Assembly (NCBI RefSeq): GCF_020991065.1
Contig: NZ_CP087710.1
Span: 2,914,001-2,978,000, forward strand
DNA length: 64,000 nt
Source: Nocardioides okcheonensis
GTDB taxonomy: Bacteria; Actinomycetota; Actinomycetes; Propionibacteriales; Nocardioidaceae
Reading direction: 5' to 3'
Shown here piece by piece: positions 24,566 through 32,419 of this stretch (positions within the stretch are counted from its first letter, which is position 1; each line of letters opens with the position of its first letter). The position numbers and the translations under genes were made by a program. The notes under the pieces are model-generated. The model saw only the letters and a list, made by a program, of their open reading frames with translations, did not search any database and was not told the DNA's origin.

Positions 24566-27500
24566 CACAGCCCCCTGACCTGGGCGTGGCCGCCGTCGAT
24601 CAGCGGCCCCCACAGCCGCCACGCGAAGTGACCGAGGCGGTGCGGGCCGTCCTCGCCGGGCCGCGGTGGTGCGGCCAGGAGCCCGAGGTCGGCGTGCTCG
24701 CCGAACGCGCGGACGTGCCACGGGTCGGCGTCCTCCTTGGGGAACCCCGCGTCGTTGAAGCGGGGCGTCTCCCACTCGGCACGGGCCTTCACGTCGGGGT
24801 CGCCGTCGCTGCCGGCGCGCACCCGGCGCAGCTCCTCGGCCCACGCGAGGGACGTCTTCACCGGCATTGGGAGCGGCTCGCGCTGCCCGAGGTCGTAGAG
24901 GGCGACGAGGTCGCGCAGCCACTGCTCGGCCTCGTGCTGGGCGAGCGGCGCGACCTGCTGGACCTGTCCGCCCGAGCGGTGCTTGCCGATGGTGTGGACC
25001 GTCCAGTTCTCGTCGGGCAGCCCGGCACCGAGCGCGAGGGCGTCGAGCCAGGCGGCGAGGCGGTGCTTGGCGCCGAGGTTGGAGAACGACACCGAGACGG
25101 CGTTGTTGCCCCACACGTCGCTCACCGTCCCGGACAGGCGCCGCCCGCCGCCCAGGTCGATGTCGACGTCGAGCGTGCGGTGCGCGCCGCGGCGCAGCCG
25201 CTGGGCGGCCTCGACCAGCGGGCGGGCGTGGGTGACCACGTCGGTGAGCACGCCGACGCCGAGGCCGCCCGGCGGGAGGGTGCCGGCGAGCTGCTCGGCG
25301 ACCATGGCGGCCTGCGGGTCGGCGCCGGCCATCACGTGGGAGACGATGCGGTCCCCGACCGCCCACTTCTCCAGCGCGTCGAGGGTGATCGGGATGGCGT
25401 CCTTGACCTCGTCGGCGTCGTAGGGCCGGGCGATCCGCAGCCGCCGGAAGAAGCCGCGTACCGGGTGGGCGAGGAAGTCGTGCAGGTCGGCCAGCGACAC
25501 GTCACCGTCGGCCGACGCGGGCGCCGGGAGCGGGTCGGGCACGAGCACCCGCACCGGGGCGCGGTCGTGGCGGGCCGCGGTGGCCCCGGCGAGCGCGAAC
25601 CGGTCGAACGTGAACGGGCCGCCGGGGCGCAGCCGGCCGGCCACGAAGTTGCCCTCGTCGAACGGCTGGAGCGGGTGCTGGGTGAGGACGTGGTCGCGCA
25701 CCGGCGCCGCCGCCGTGCGGTCGAGCGCGTCGAGCAGCTCGCCGAGCGGCACGGCGGGCGGACGCTCGGCGCCGTTGTGCTCGCCGCGACCGGTGTAGGT
25801 GATGACCAGCTTGTCGGTGGCCGAGACGATCGCGTCGAGGAAGAGCTGGCGGTCCTCGGCGCGGAGGTCGCGCTCGCCGGTGCGCGGGCGGCGCGCGAGG
25901 ACGTCGTCGCCGTCGACCGTCGACACCCGCGGGAACACGCCGTCGTCGAGCCCCACCAGGCACACGACGCGGTGCGGCACCGAGCGCATCGGCACCATCG
26001 TGCAGACGGTGAGGGTGCCGGTGCGGAAGTTGGAGCGGGTCGGACGCCCGCGCAGGCGCTGGCGCAGGAGCGCGCGCACGTCGGCCTGGCGCAGGGTCGT
26101 GCCGGTGTCGGCGGCGCCGGCCGCGATCCGCGCGACCTCGCGGTCGAACTGGGCGACCTGCCAGACCTCGGTCGGCGGCGTCGAGGTGAGCCGGTGCACC
26201 GCCTCGGAGACGGCGCTCGTCCAGTCGGTCACGGTCTGCGCGCGCTCGGCCGCGTCGACGAAGGCGTGCAGCCGCTCGACCATCTCGGCGAAGCGGCCGA
26301 CCAGGTCGAGGTCGCCGTCGCTCACGTCGTCGACCGGCACGGTGCCGGAGACCTGTCGGTGGTCGAGGCCCGACATGGCAGCGCCGAGCAGCACCCGACG
26401 CAGGCCGGCCACCCAGGTGTTGGCCTCGAGCCCCTCGAGGCCGAAGGCCCCGCGGTGGTGCCCGTCGTAGCCCCACCGGATGCCGCTCTCCTGCACCCAG
26501 TGGGAGATCCGCTCGAGCTCGTCGTCGCCGAAGCCGAACCGGCTCCGCACCGGGTCGGCGCCCGCGACGTCGAGCACCTGGCTCGCGGTCATCCGGCCCC
26601 GCACGAGCTCGACGAGCTGGGCGGCCAGCGCGAGCAGGGGGTTGGTGGCGGCGAGCGAGCGGTCGGCGAGGCGGACCCGCAGCTGGTGGCCCGGGTGGCC
26701 CGCGCCCTCGCCCGCCACGTCGGCCATGCCGAAGGCCGCCGAGATCAGCGGGGCGAAGGTCTCGATGTCGGGGACCATCACGAGGATGTCGCGCGGCTCG
26801 AGCGTCGGGTCGTCCTCGAGCAGGCCCACCAGCACCTCGCGGAGCACGTCGACCTGGCGCGCGGAGCCGTGGCAGGCGTGCACCTGGACCGAGTCGTCGA
26901 CGCCGCCGCGCGCGGCCCGCTCGTCCGGGTCGGGGGCGTGGTTGGCGCGGAGGTCGGCCTGCAGCCAGCCGAGCAGGGTGTCCGGCGCGACGGGCGGTGG
27001 TCCGGCCGGCTCGGTGGGCAGGTCGCCCAGCGTGCGTCGCAGCTCGCGCGCGTCGCGCCCGAGCGAGCCGAGGAGCGGGTGGCCGACCGCGTCGGCCGAG
27101 CGGTCGCCCGCGCGCGGCACCGGCCCCTCGGCGGCGAACGGCGCGAGGGCCTGCCAGAGCGCGGTGGAGGCCTGGGGGAGCCAGAGGTGGACGTCGCGGA
27201 CCTCGCCGAGCGCGGCGAGCAGCGACACCTCGGTCTCGGGGAGCCGGGTGTGGCCGAAGAGGGAGAGCCGCGGCGGCAGGTCGAGGCCGGCCGGGTCGCC
27301 CCCGCCGGCGCGGAGCCGGTCGAGCGTCGCGGCGTGACGGACGTCGGGGGGCTGGTCGCCGACGGCGTCGAGCAGCCGTCGCCAGAGCTCCGCGTGCCAC
27401 CGCAGGTCGTCGTCGAGCCGACCGCCGGCCCCGTCGGAGTCGCGGCCCTCGCGCCAGTCGGCCAGCAGGGCCGGGCGCTGCACCGCGTAGGAGGCGAAGA

Positions 27501-27921
27501 GGGCGGCCAGCCGTCGGGCGACGGAGTAACGGCGCGCGCTGCGCTCGTCGGCCGGGTCGCCGCCACCGAGGTGGCGGGTCAGGTCGGCGAAGCCCGGGGA
27601 GCCGAGCGCGTCGTCGATCACCGCGAGCAGCGGCCACGCCAGCCGGTCGGGGCTCCAGGGGTCCTCGGCGTCACGGTCGAGGAGCATCGACACGAGCGAG
27701 TGGGGCGAGACGAAGTCGACGCCCGCGCACACGCCGTCCGAGCCGCGGGGACCGGTGCCGAGCCGGTGCGAGAGCCGCTGGGTGAGCCACCGCTCGACGC
27801 CTCGGGCGGGGACCACGACCACCTCGCGGGCGAAGGGGTCCGCCAGCGGGACGGCGAGCAGGTCGCCGAGGGCACCCGCGAGCGCGTCGGTCCGCTCGGC
27901 GGTGTGCAGGTGGAGGGTCAC
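24565..27921 (-). CDS. recC: exodeoxyribonuclease V gamma subunit RecC
   Basis: The 1118-aa protein shows the RecC pattern: VTLHLHTAERTDAL at the N-terminus, FAREVVVVPARGVERWLTQR, PRDILVMVPDIETFAPLI (about residue 385) and RVVCLVGLDDGVFPR (about 650). RecC threads the split strands and recognises Chi in the RecBCD complex. I chose GTG 27921 because it matches the family start and lies 7 bases after ACCCTA (TAGGGT on this strand, 27929-27934), a leaderless arrangement. A GTG at 27951 would include the promoter. It heads the recC-recB-recD operon. Confidence 0.93.
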   Translation of the reverse strand: MTLHLHTAERTDALAGALGDLLAVPLADPFAREVVVVPARGVERWLTQRLSHRLGTGPRGSDGVCAGVDFVSPHSLVSMLLDRDAEDPWSPDRLAWPLLAVIDDALGSPGFADLTRHLGGGDPADERSARRYSVARRLAALFASYAVQRPALLADWREGRDSDGAGGRLDDDLRWHAELWRRLLDAVGDQPPDVRHAATLDRLRAGGGDPAGLDLPPRLSLFGHTRLPETEVSLLAALGEVRDVHLWLPQASTALWQALAPFAAEGPVPRAGDRSADAVGHPLLGSLGRDARELRRTLGDLPTEPAGPPPVAPDTLLGWLQADLRANHAPDPDERAARGGVDDSVQVHACHGSARQVDVLREVLVGLLEDDPTLEPRDILVMVPDIETFAPLISAAFGMADVAGEGAGHPGHQLRVRLADRSLAATNPLLALAAQLVELVRGRMTASQVLDVAGADPVRSRFGFGDDELERISHWVQESGIRWGYDGHHRGAFGLEGLEANTWVAGLRRVLLGAAMSGLDHRQVSGTVPVDDVSDGDLDLVGRFAEMVERLHAFVDAAERAQTVTDWTSAVSEAVHRLTSTPPTEVWQVAQFDREVARIAAGAADTGTTLRQADVRALLRQRLRGRPTRSNFRTGTLTVCTMVPMRSVPHRVVCLVGLDDGVFPRVSTVDGDDVLARRPRTGERDLRAEDRQLFLDAIVSATDKLVITYTGRGEHNGAERPPAVPLGELLDALDRTAAAPVRDHVLTQHPLQPFDEGNFVAGRLRPGGPFTFDRFALAGATAARHDRAPVRVLVPDPLPAPASADGDVSLADLHDFLAHPVRGFFRRLRIARPYDADEVKDAIPITLDALEKWAVGDRIVSHVMAGADPQAAMVAEQLAGTLPPGGLGVGVLTDVVTHARPLVEAAQRLRRGAHRTLDVDIDLGGGRRLSGTVSDVWGNNAVSVSFSNLGAKHRLAAWLDALALGAGLPDENWTVHTIGKHRSGGQVQQVAPLAQHEAEQWLRDLVALYDLGQREPLPMPVKTSLAWAEELRRVRAGSDGDPDVKARAEWETPRFNDAGFPKEDADPWHVRAFGEHADLGLLAAPPRPGEDGPHRLGHFAWRLWGPLIDGGHAQVRGL

Positions 27922-28000
27922 GGCGCTCACCCTATGGGCGGGGACCGACACCTCGGGCGGGGCGGGCGCGCTCCGGGTCGACCACCCGGTGACCGGGTCG

Positions 28001-28033
28001 ACCCCCGCCGCGCGGAAGGAGCGCGGCGGGGGT
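28001..28033 (-). terminator. terminator of the small membrane gene
   Basis: A perfect 13-bp hairpin (ACCCCCGCCGCGC with its complement) has a 7-base loop. It begins 5 bases past the stop at 28039 on the minus strand and separates that gene from recC. Confidence 0.6.
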
Positions 28034-28038
28034 CGTGC

Positions 28039-28224
28039 TCAGCGCCGCGGCAGCGGACGCGGAGCGGGCGCCGGCGAAGCGCCCCGGTCGAGGGCCCGCG
28101 GCACGGGGGCCGCCGCGGGGCGCTCGATCTCGTCTGCGCGGAGCGCGTCCATCCGCCAGATGACCGCGCACCCCACGATCGCGACGATGATGGCCATGGT
28201 GCTGATGAAGATCATGCTGCCCAT
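28039..28224 (-). CDS. small single-helix membrane protein (61 aa)
   Basis: The protein has one membrane helix at the N-terminus (SMIFISTMAIIVAIVGCAVIW), then a short charged segment (RMDALRADEIER) and an Ala/Pro/Arg tail. I do not recognise a family. ATG 28224 is chosen over the more upstream frame because GAGGAGG lies 5-6 bases before it. The gene has an unusually clear promoter (TTGTCA-N17-TATACA on the minus strand) and a 9-bp inverted repeat in its leader. It is divergent from the MerR/DICT gene, its likely regulator (inference). Confidence 0.6.
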   Translation of the reverse strand: MGSMIFISTMAIIVAIVGCAVIWRMDALRADEIERPAAAPVPRALDRGASPAPAPRPLPRR

Positions 28225-28246
28225 GAGGACCTCCTCGGTCTGGGGT

Positions 28247-28269
28247 GAGGTTCCCTCGACGGGAACCTC
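28247..28269. promoter_or_regulatory. 9-bp inverted repeat in leader of the small membrane gene
   Basis: GAGGTTCCC-TCGAC-GGGAACCTC is a perfect dyad between the minus-strand promoter and the start codon at 28224. It is a candidate operator for the divergent MerR/DICT regulator, or an RNA hairpin that occludes the ribosome site. Confidence 0.5.
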
Positions 28270-28277
28270 TGCAATCA

Positions 28278-28306
28278 TGTATAGATTACTTCCGCAACGT
28301 TGACAA
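28278..28306 (-). promoter_or_regulatory. near-consensus promoter of the small membrane gene
   Basis: On the minus strand TTGTCA (28301-28306) is 17 bases from TATACA (28278-28283). This is the most consensus-like housekeeping promoter I saw in the window. The overlapping plus strand carries TTGACA at 28300, possibly the -35 of the divergent regulator. Confidence 0.65.
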
Positions 28307-28343
28307 GACCTTTCTAGGCACGACCTTCACGAGGGAGACGACG

Positions 28344-29195
28344 ATGGCCGGTCCGAACGAGGGGTTCAGCATCGGCGTGCTCGCCGCACGCACCGGGCTC
28401 ACGCCGACGGTGCTGCGCACGTGGGAGAGCCGCTTCGGGTTCCCCGCGGGCGAGCGCGCGCCGTCCGGGCACCGCCGGTTCACCGACGCCGACGTCGACC
28501 AGGTGCGACAGGTGCTCGAGGTCCGGTCGTCCGGCGCCACGCTGCAGGCCGCCATCGACGCGGTGTCGCGCCGCAGCGAGCAGGTCGTCGCCGACTCGGT
28601 CCACGCCGCGCTGGTCGAGCAGTTCCCGGACCTGCGCCCGCAGCGCTTCGGTCGCCGCGCCCTGGTGGCCGCCTCGCACGCCATCGAGGACGAGGCCCTC
28701 GCGCGTGCCGAGCGGGCCGTCGTGCTCGGCGCGTTCCAGCGGGGCCACAACTACGCGTGGTCGCAGCACCGCTGGGACGAGCTGGCCCGGACCGCGCTCT
28801 GGTCGGCGGTCGTCGCCGACTTCGCCGGCGCGGGCGACCTGCCCCCCGACGCGACCGCGACCCCCGCGCGCTGCCAGCTCCCGGACGACTCCCCGATGCG
28901 CCGGGAGTGGACGGTCGTGACGCTCTCGCCCTCGCGGGGAGCGGTCCTGTCCGCCTGGGAGGTGCCGTCGCGACCGGGCGACACCCGCACCTTCGAGTCC
29001 GTCGTGAGCACCCACCGCCCGGTGGTGCTCGCGGCCGCGCGGGTCCTGGTCGCGGTCGCCGAGGCGTCGGGCGCCGTGGCGCCGCCGCACGTCGTGGAGC
29101 TGCTCGACGAGCACGCGCCGCAGCCGTCGCCGTCCCCGGTGGACGGGGACCGCATGTGGTTGCGCGCGCTCGCCCTCCTCGATCCCGAGGGCTGA
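28344..29195 (+). CDS. MerR-type HTH regulator with DICT sensory domain
   Basis: The 283-aa protein has an N-terminal MerR helix-turn-helix (FSIGVLAARTGLTPTVLRTW, then GHRRFTDADVDQVRQ, residues about 8-65). A linker leads to a DICT sensory domain (about 90-265) with SHAIEDEALARA and GAFQRGHNYAWSQHRWDELA, typical of that family. DICT domains sense unknown signals, often in light- or stress-linked regulators. ATG 28344 has GAGGGAG upstream. It is divergent from the small membrane gene and ends at a bidirectional terminator. Confidence 0.8.
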   Translation: MAGPNEGFSIGVLAARTGLTPTVLRTWESRFGFPAGERAPSGHRRFTDADVDQVRQVLEVRSSGATLQAAIDAVSRRSEQVVADSVHAALVEQFPDLRPQRFGRRALVAASHAIEDEALARAERAVVLGAFQRGHNYAWSQHRWDELARTALWSAVVADFAGAGDLPPDATATPARCQLPDDSPMRREWTVVTLSPSRGAVLSAWEVPSRPGDTRTFESVVSTHRPVVLAAARVLVAVAEASGAVAPPHVVELLDEHAPQPSPSPVDGDRMWLRALALLDPEG

Positions 29196-29229
29196 CCCGA
29201 GGGTCCGAGGAGGGGTCCGGACACGGGAA

Positions 29230-29267
29230 GGGCCGGCCCGCACGTGCGTGACGTGCGGTGCCGGCCC
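29230..29267. terminator. bidirectional terminator between DICT regulator and csbD
   Basis: A long stem of 16-17 bp (GGGCCGGCCCGCACGT against ACGTGCGGTGCCGGCCC, one bulge) has a 5-base loop. It lies between convergent genes. Confidence 0.6.
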
Positions 29268-29299
29268 ACCCCCGACCGCGTACGGTCGTGGCCCCCGTG

Positions 29300-29473
29300 T
29301 CAGCTCTTGAAGACGTCCTTGATCTTCTCGCCGGCCTGCTTGAGGTTGGCGCCCGTCTTCTCGCCCTTGCCCTCGGCCTCCATCTGCTCGTCGCCGGTGG
29401 CGCGGCCGGTGGCCTCCTTGGCCTTGCCCTTGAGCTCCTCGCCCTTGTTGCCGATCTTGTCGTCCAGGCCCAT
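29300..29473 (-). CDS. CsbD family stress protein
   Basis: The 57-aa protein reads GLDDKIGNKGEELKGKAKEA and then ATGRATGDEQMEAEGKGEK, the standard CsbD pattern: small, hydrophilic, rich in Lys/Glu/Gly. CsbD proteins are induced by general stress in Bacillus and others; the molecular function is unknown. An AGGAG-type ribosome site precedes the ATG. It neighbours other stress-type small genes on the minus strand. Confidence 0.85.
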   Translation of the reverse strand: MGLDDKIGNKGEELKGKAKEATGRATGDEQMEAEGKGEKTGANLKQAGEKIKDVFKS

Positions 29474-29534
29474 CGTGTGCTCCTCGTGTCGAGTGGTGCT
29501 CCCGCGGCCCTCGGGTGAGGGGCGCCCGGGTCGG

Positions 29535-29810
29535 TCAGTGGTGGCGCAGTGCCTCGACCAGCTCGTCCTTGGTCATCGAGGAGCGTCCGGCGATGTCGAG
29601 CTCGGCGGCGCGGTGGCGCAGCTCCTCGACCGTGCGGGCCTCGTAGTCGCGCGCCTCGCCGCCGCGCTCGCCCACGGACGTGCGGCCCTCGGCGGCGGCG
29701 GCGTTGGCGATCCGGGCGGCCTTCTCCTTGCTGGCGCCCTCGTCGCGGAGGGCCTCGTAGACCTCCGGGTCCTTGACCGACGGTCCGGGGTCCCTCCGCT
29801 TCTCAGCCAT
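29535..29810 (-). CDS. small Rho-N-domain-like protein
   Basis: The 91-aa protein has two parts. The N-terminal half (VYEALRDEGASKEKAARIAN, about residues 17-37) resembles small proteins annotated as DUF7218. The C-terminal half (TVEELRHRAAELDIAGRSSM, then TKDELVEALRHH) is a SAP/Rho-N-like helix-extended-loop-helix used for nucleic-acid contact. I expect a stress-linked nucleic-acid-binding protein, but no function is established. ATG 29810 has GGTGGAGG upstream. Confidence 0.75.
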   Translation of the reverse strand: MAEKRRDPGPSVKDPEVYEALRDEGASKEKAARIANAAAAEGRTSVGERGGEARDYEARTVEELRHRAAELDIAGRSSMTKDELVEALRHH

Positions 29811-29878
29811 GCCTCCACCGTGCCACCGGGGTGGTCGTCCTGCACCACCCGTCGGGAGGTGAGGGGCCGAGGGCGGGG

Positions 29879-30316
29879 TCAGCCGGCGAGGCGGTCGAGG
29901 CTCGCGCGCAGCTGCGGCAGGGTCTTCGCGGCCAGCACCGGCAGCCAGAGCCCGACGACCGGAGAGCCGAGCGCGGCGATCCCGGAGAAGGAGAAGTCGG
30001 CCGAGTAGCGCACCTGCGTCCCCGACCCCGAGGGCTCCAGCTCGAAGCGGTCGTGGCCCGCGAAGCCGTCGCGGCCGCCCTCGAGGTGGACCAGGCGGCC
30101 GGGCTCCAGTGCGACCGCGGTGTAGGTGAGCTCCACCTCGCGCCCGAGGAACGACGACACGTTGCGGTAGGTCGTCCCCTCGCCCCCGTCGCCGGCGACC
30201 CGCTCGCACGACCGGGTGCCCGGGTCCCACTCCTCGGCGTTGCGGAAGTCGGCGAGGTAGGCGTAGGCCGCCTCGGGCGCGGCGGACGTGGTGAAGGTGC
30301 GGGCAATCGAGGGCAT
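29879..30316 (-). CDS. SRPBCC (START-like) family protein
   Basis: The 145-aa protein begins IARTFTTSAAPEAAYAYLAD and contains FRNAEEWDPGTRSCERV and a late FSGIAALGSPVVGLWL, the helix-grip fold layout of SRPBCC/polyketide-cyclase-like proteins. The fold binds hydrophobic ligands in a deep cavity; the ligand is unknown. ATG 30316 is supported by TAGCGT 6 bases upstream on the minus strand (leaderless). It is divergent from dps. Confidence 0.8.
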   Translation of the reverse strand: MPSIARTFTTSAAPEAAYAYLADFRNAEEWDPGTRSCERVAGDGGEGTTYRNVSSFLGREVELTYTAVALEPGRLVHLEGGRDGFAGHDRFELEPSGSGTQVRYSADFSFSGIAALGSPVVGLWLPVLAAKTLPQLRASLDRLAG

Positions 30317-30372
30317 GCCACGACGCTAGCGCCCACCCGCACGGGTGGAAGATCGCCGCTGCCCGTGAGTTT

Positions 30373-30397
30373 GTCCAAGGTTCGTCCTACCTTGGAC
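30373..30397. promoter_or_regulatory. dps promoter with palindromic operator
   Basis: GTCCAAGG-N9-CCTTGGAC is a perfect 8-bp inverted repeat. It covers the -10 box TACCTT (30388-30393), which lies 7 bases before the dps ATG. A repressor bound here would block a leaderless dps transcript. The motif is not A/T-rich like a Fur or PerR box, so the regulator is unknown. Confidence 0.6.
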
Positions 30398-30400
30398 GGC

Positions 30401-31003
30401 ATGGACACCACCAGCACCGACACCACCGTCACCAGCGGCTCGGACGCGCCGCTGACCGTCCCCGGCCTCGCCACCTCGACGGGCCATGCCGTCGCCGACG
30501 CGCTGCAGATGCGCGTGCACGCGCTCAACGACCTGCAGCTCACCCTCAAGCACGCCCACTGGAACGTCGTGGGCCCGCACTTCATCGGCGTCCACGAGAT
30601 GCTCGACCCGCAGATCGACGGCGTGCGCGACATGGTCGACGTCCTCGCCGAGCGGATGTCGACCCTCGGCGTGCCGCCCAACGGCCTGCCCGGCGCGCTC
30701 GTCTCGGCGAGGACGTGGGACGACTACTCCCTCGACCGCGCCGACACCGCGGCGCACCTCGCGGCCCTCGACCTCGTCTACACCGGCGTCATCGAGGACC
30801 ACCGCAAGGCGATCGCCGCCGTGGGCGACGACCCGGTCACCGAGGACATCCTCATCGGCCAGACCGCCGACCTCGAGCAGTTCCAGTGGTTCGTCCGGGC
30901 GCACCTGCAGGGCACCAGCGGCGCGCTGGTCTCCGACGGCGCCTCCGGCGAGGTCGCGGCCGCCGAGTCGACCGTCGGCGCAGGGGCTCCCGCCCAGCGC
31001 TGA
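30401..31003 (+). CDS. dps: Dps-type DNA-binding ferritin
   Basis: The 200-aa protein has a Dps core at about residues 25-175. The ferroxidase-type motif is visible: NDLQLTLKHAHWNVVGPHFI, HEMLDPQIDGVRDMVDVLAE, and later LEQFQWFVRAHL. Dps dodecamers oxidise and store iron and protect DNA in stress. N- and C-terminal tails (Thr/Ser- and Ala-rich) are longer than in E. coli Dps and might carry DNA contact. ATG 30401 follows a TACCTT box by 7 bases inside a palindromic operator. Confidence 0.93.
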   Translation: MDTTSTDTTVTSGSDAPLTVPGLATSTGHAVADALQMRVHALNDLQLTLKHAHWNVVGPHFIGVHEMLDPQIDGVRDMVDVLAERMSTLGVPPNGLPGALVSARTWDDYSLDRADTAAHLAALDLVYTGVIEDHRKAIAAVGDDPVTEDILIGQTADLEQFQWFVRAHLQGTSGALVSDGASGEVAAAESTVGAGAPAQR

Positions 31004-31023
31004 GCCTTGGCACACTCGGCCCG

Positions 31024-32211
31024 GTGAGCAGGCTCCCGGGACCGGCAGCGGTCGCAGCCGCCCTGGGCCTCGTGGCCCTGGGCGGCTGCTCCGCGTCGCC
31101 GGCGCCCGACCCCGAGCCGGTGCTCGCGTCCGTGCAGTGGGCGGAGCACCCGCTCCCGGCGCCGCCGGGGCCGGCGGGCCGGACGGTCGTCCGCGACGCC
31201 GTCGCGTGCGGCGGCGGCTGGTGGGTGGTCGGCGCGGTCTTCCTCGACCACCCGACCGAGACCCGCGACACCCGCCCCGCGGCCTGGTTCTCCGCCGACC
31301 GCGAGACGTGGCGTGCGGTGCCCGTCACCATGACGACCTACTGGGGGCGGCGCGCCATCCTCGGCTCGGTCGCCTGCTCGCGCGGGCGCGTCGTCGCGGT
31401 GGGAGCGCGCGCCGGCGGCGCCCACGGCAACCCGCGGGTCACCACCTTCCGCCCCGCGGGCGAGGGGTTGGTGGACGTCCGCACCACCTTCGTGCAGTAC
31501 GGCGGCGTCAGCGCCACGAACGTCGGGCCCGTGTCGGGCGGCGACGCCGGCTGGATGATCGCCGGCAACCGCACGTCGGGCCCCGGGGTCTGGGTCACCG
31601 ACGACCCGCGCGGCTTCACCCGCGTGGAGGGAGAGCCGGGTCTCACCGACGACGGCGACCTCGAGTCGCTCGCCCAGGCCGCCGGCTGGACGGGATCGGA
31701 GTGGGTGCTCGTCGGCGCCGGCTCCCGCATCGGCCACCGCCTCGACCAGGACCCGCTCGCCTGGACGTCGCCGGACGGGCTGGCGTGGACGGCCGAGGAC
31801 GTACCCGCCCGGGAGGGGTTCGAGGACCTCCACCGCGTCGTGGCGCTCGACGACCGGACGGTCGTCGCGGTCGGCCGCAGCGGCGACACCTTCGCGGCCT
31901 GGCTGCGCGAGGACGGCACGTGGTCGGACGCCGTCGCGTTCGGCGCGATCTCCGACGACTGGCGCGGCACGCCCTACGTCGCCTCCCTCGCCCGCACCCC
32001 GCTCGGCCTGCTCGCCACCCTGAGCACCGGGGACCACTACGAGCTGTGGCGCAGCGAGGACGGCCGCGCCTGGACCCGCGTCGAGGTGCCGCTCGAGCCC
32101 CCCACCGCGGGCGACCACACGCTCGTGGCGGCCGAGGGCGACGAGCTGCTCCTCCTCGGCGACGCCGGCGACGGGGGCCACGTCTGGAGCGGCACCGTCG
32201 TCGCCCGCTGA
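31024..32211 (+). CDS. predicted lipoprotein, beta-propeller-like
   Basis: The 395-aa protein starts with a signal sequence ending in a lipobox (LVALGGCSAS, Cys near residue 23). The mature part has repeated short beta-type blocks with WF/W and D-G-W signatures (AAWFSADRETWRAV, AWTSPDGLAWTAED, LWRSEDGRAWTRVE), spaced like the blades of a propeller. I do not recognise a specific family or ligand. It follows dps closely, but a CACACT box 7 bases before GTG 31024 may give it its own transcript. Confidence 0.7.
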   Translation: MSRLPGPAAVAAALGLVALGGCSASPAPDPEPVLASVQWAEHPLPAPPGPAGRTVVRDAVACGGGWWVVGAVFLDHPTETRDTRPAAWFSADRETWRAVPVTMTTYWGRRAILGSVACSRGRVVAVGARAGGAHGNPRVTTFRPAGEGLVDVRTTFVQYGGVSATNVGPVSGGDAGWMIAGNRTSGPGVWVTDDPRGFTRVEGEPGLTDDGDLESLAQAAGWTGSEWVLVGAGSRIGHRLDQDPLAWTSPDGLAWTAEDVPAREGFEDLHRVVALDDRTVVAVGRSGDTFAAWLREDGTWSDAVAFGAISDDWRGTPYVASLARTPLGLLATLSTGDHYELWRSEDGRAWTRVEVPLEPPTAGDHTLVAAEGDELLLLGDAGDGGHVWSGTVVAR

Positions 32212-32331
32212 CAGCCACCGCGGGCCCACTGGTCCAGTCCGGTCCCAGGGGCCCGCACGCGTGGCGAGGGTCACGCGAGGTAACGAACCGGCAACGGTCG
32301 CGCGCGGCTCTGGACGTGACCACGGTCACTC

Positions 32332-32356
32332 CATATGTTGTTCCGAACAACATATG
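32332..32356. promoter_or_regulatory. 25-bp palindromic operator upstream of xylF
   Basis: CATATGTTGTTC-C-GAACAACATATG is a perfect 12-bp inverted repeat with a single central base. It sits about 65 bases before the xylF start and is the probable binding site of one of the two local ROK repressors. A weaker dyad (AACAAATTCGTT, 33589-33600) precedes xylG. Confidence 0.8.
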
Positions 32357-32419
32357 TACGACGGCTTGGCGCCCAGGACCAGCCGACGTGCGATTCGAAA
32401 TCGCTAGGAGGCGGTTCGT

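Noticed and set aside
24586..28248. 1220-aa plus-strand frame opposite recC
   Set aside because: Shadow of recC, whose helicase-like motifs and operon overlaps are unambiguous.
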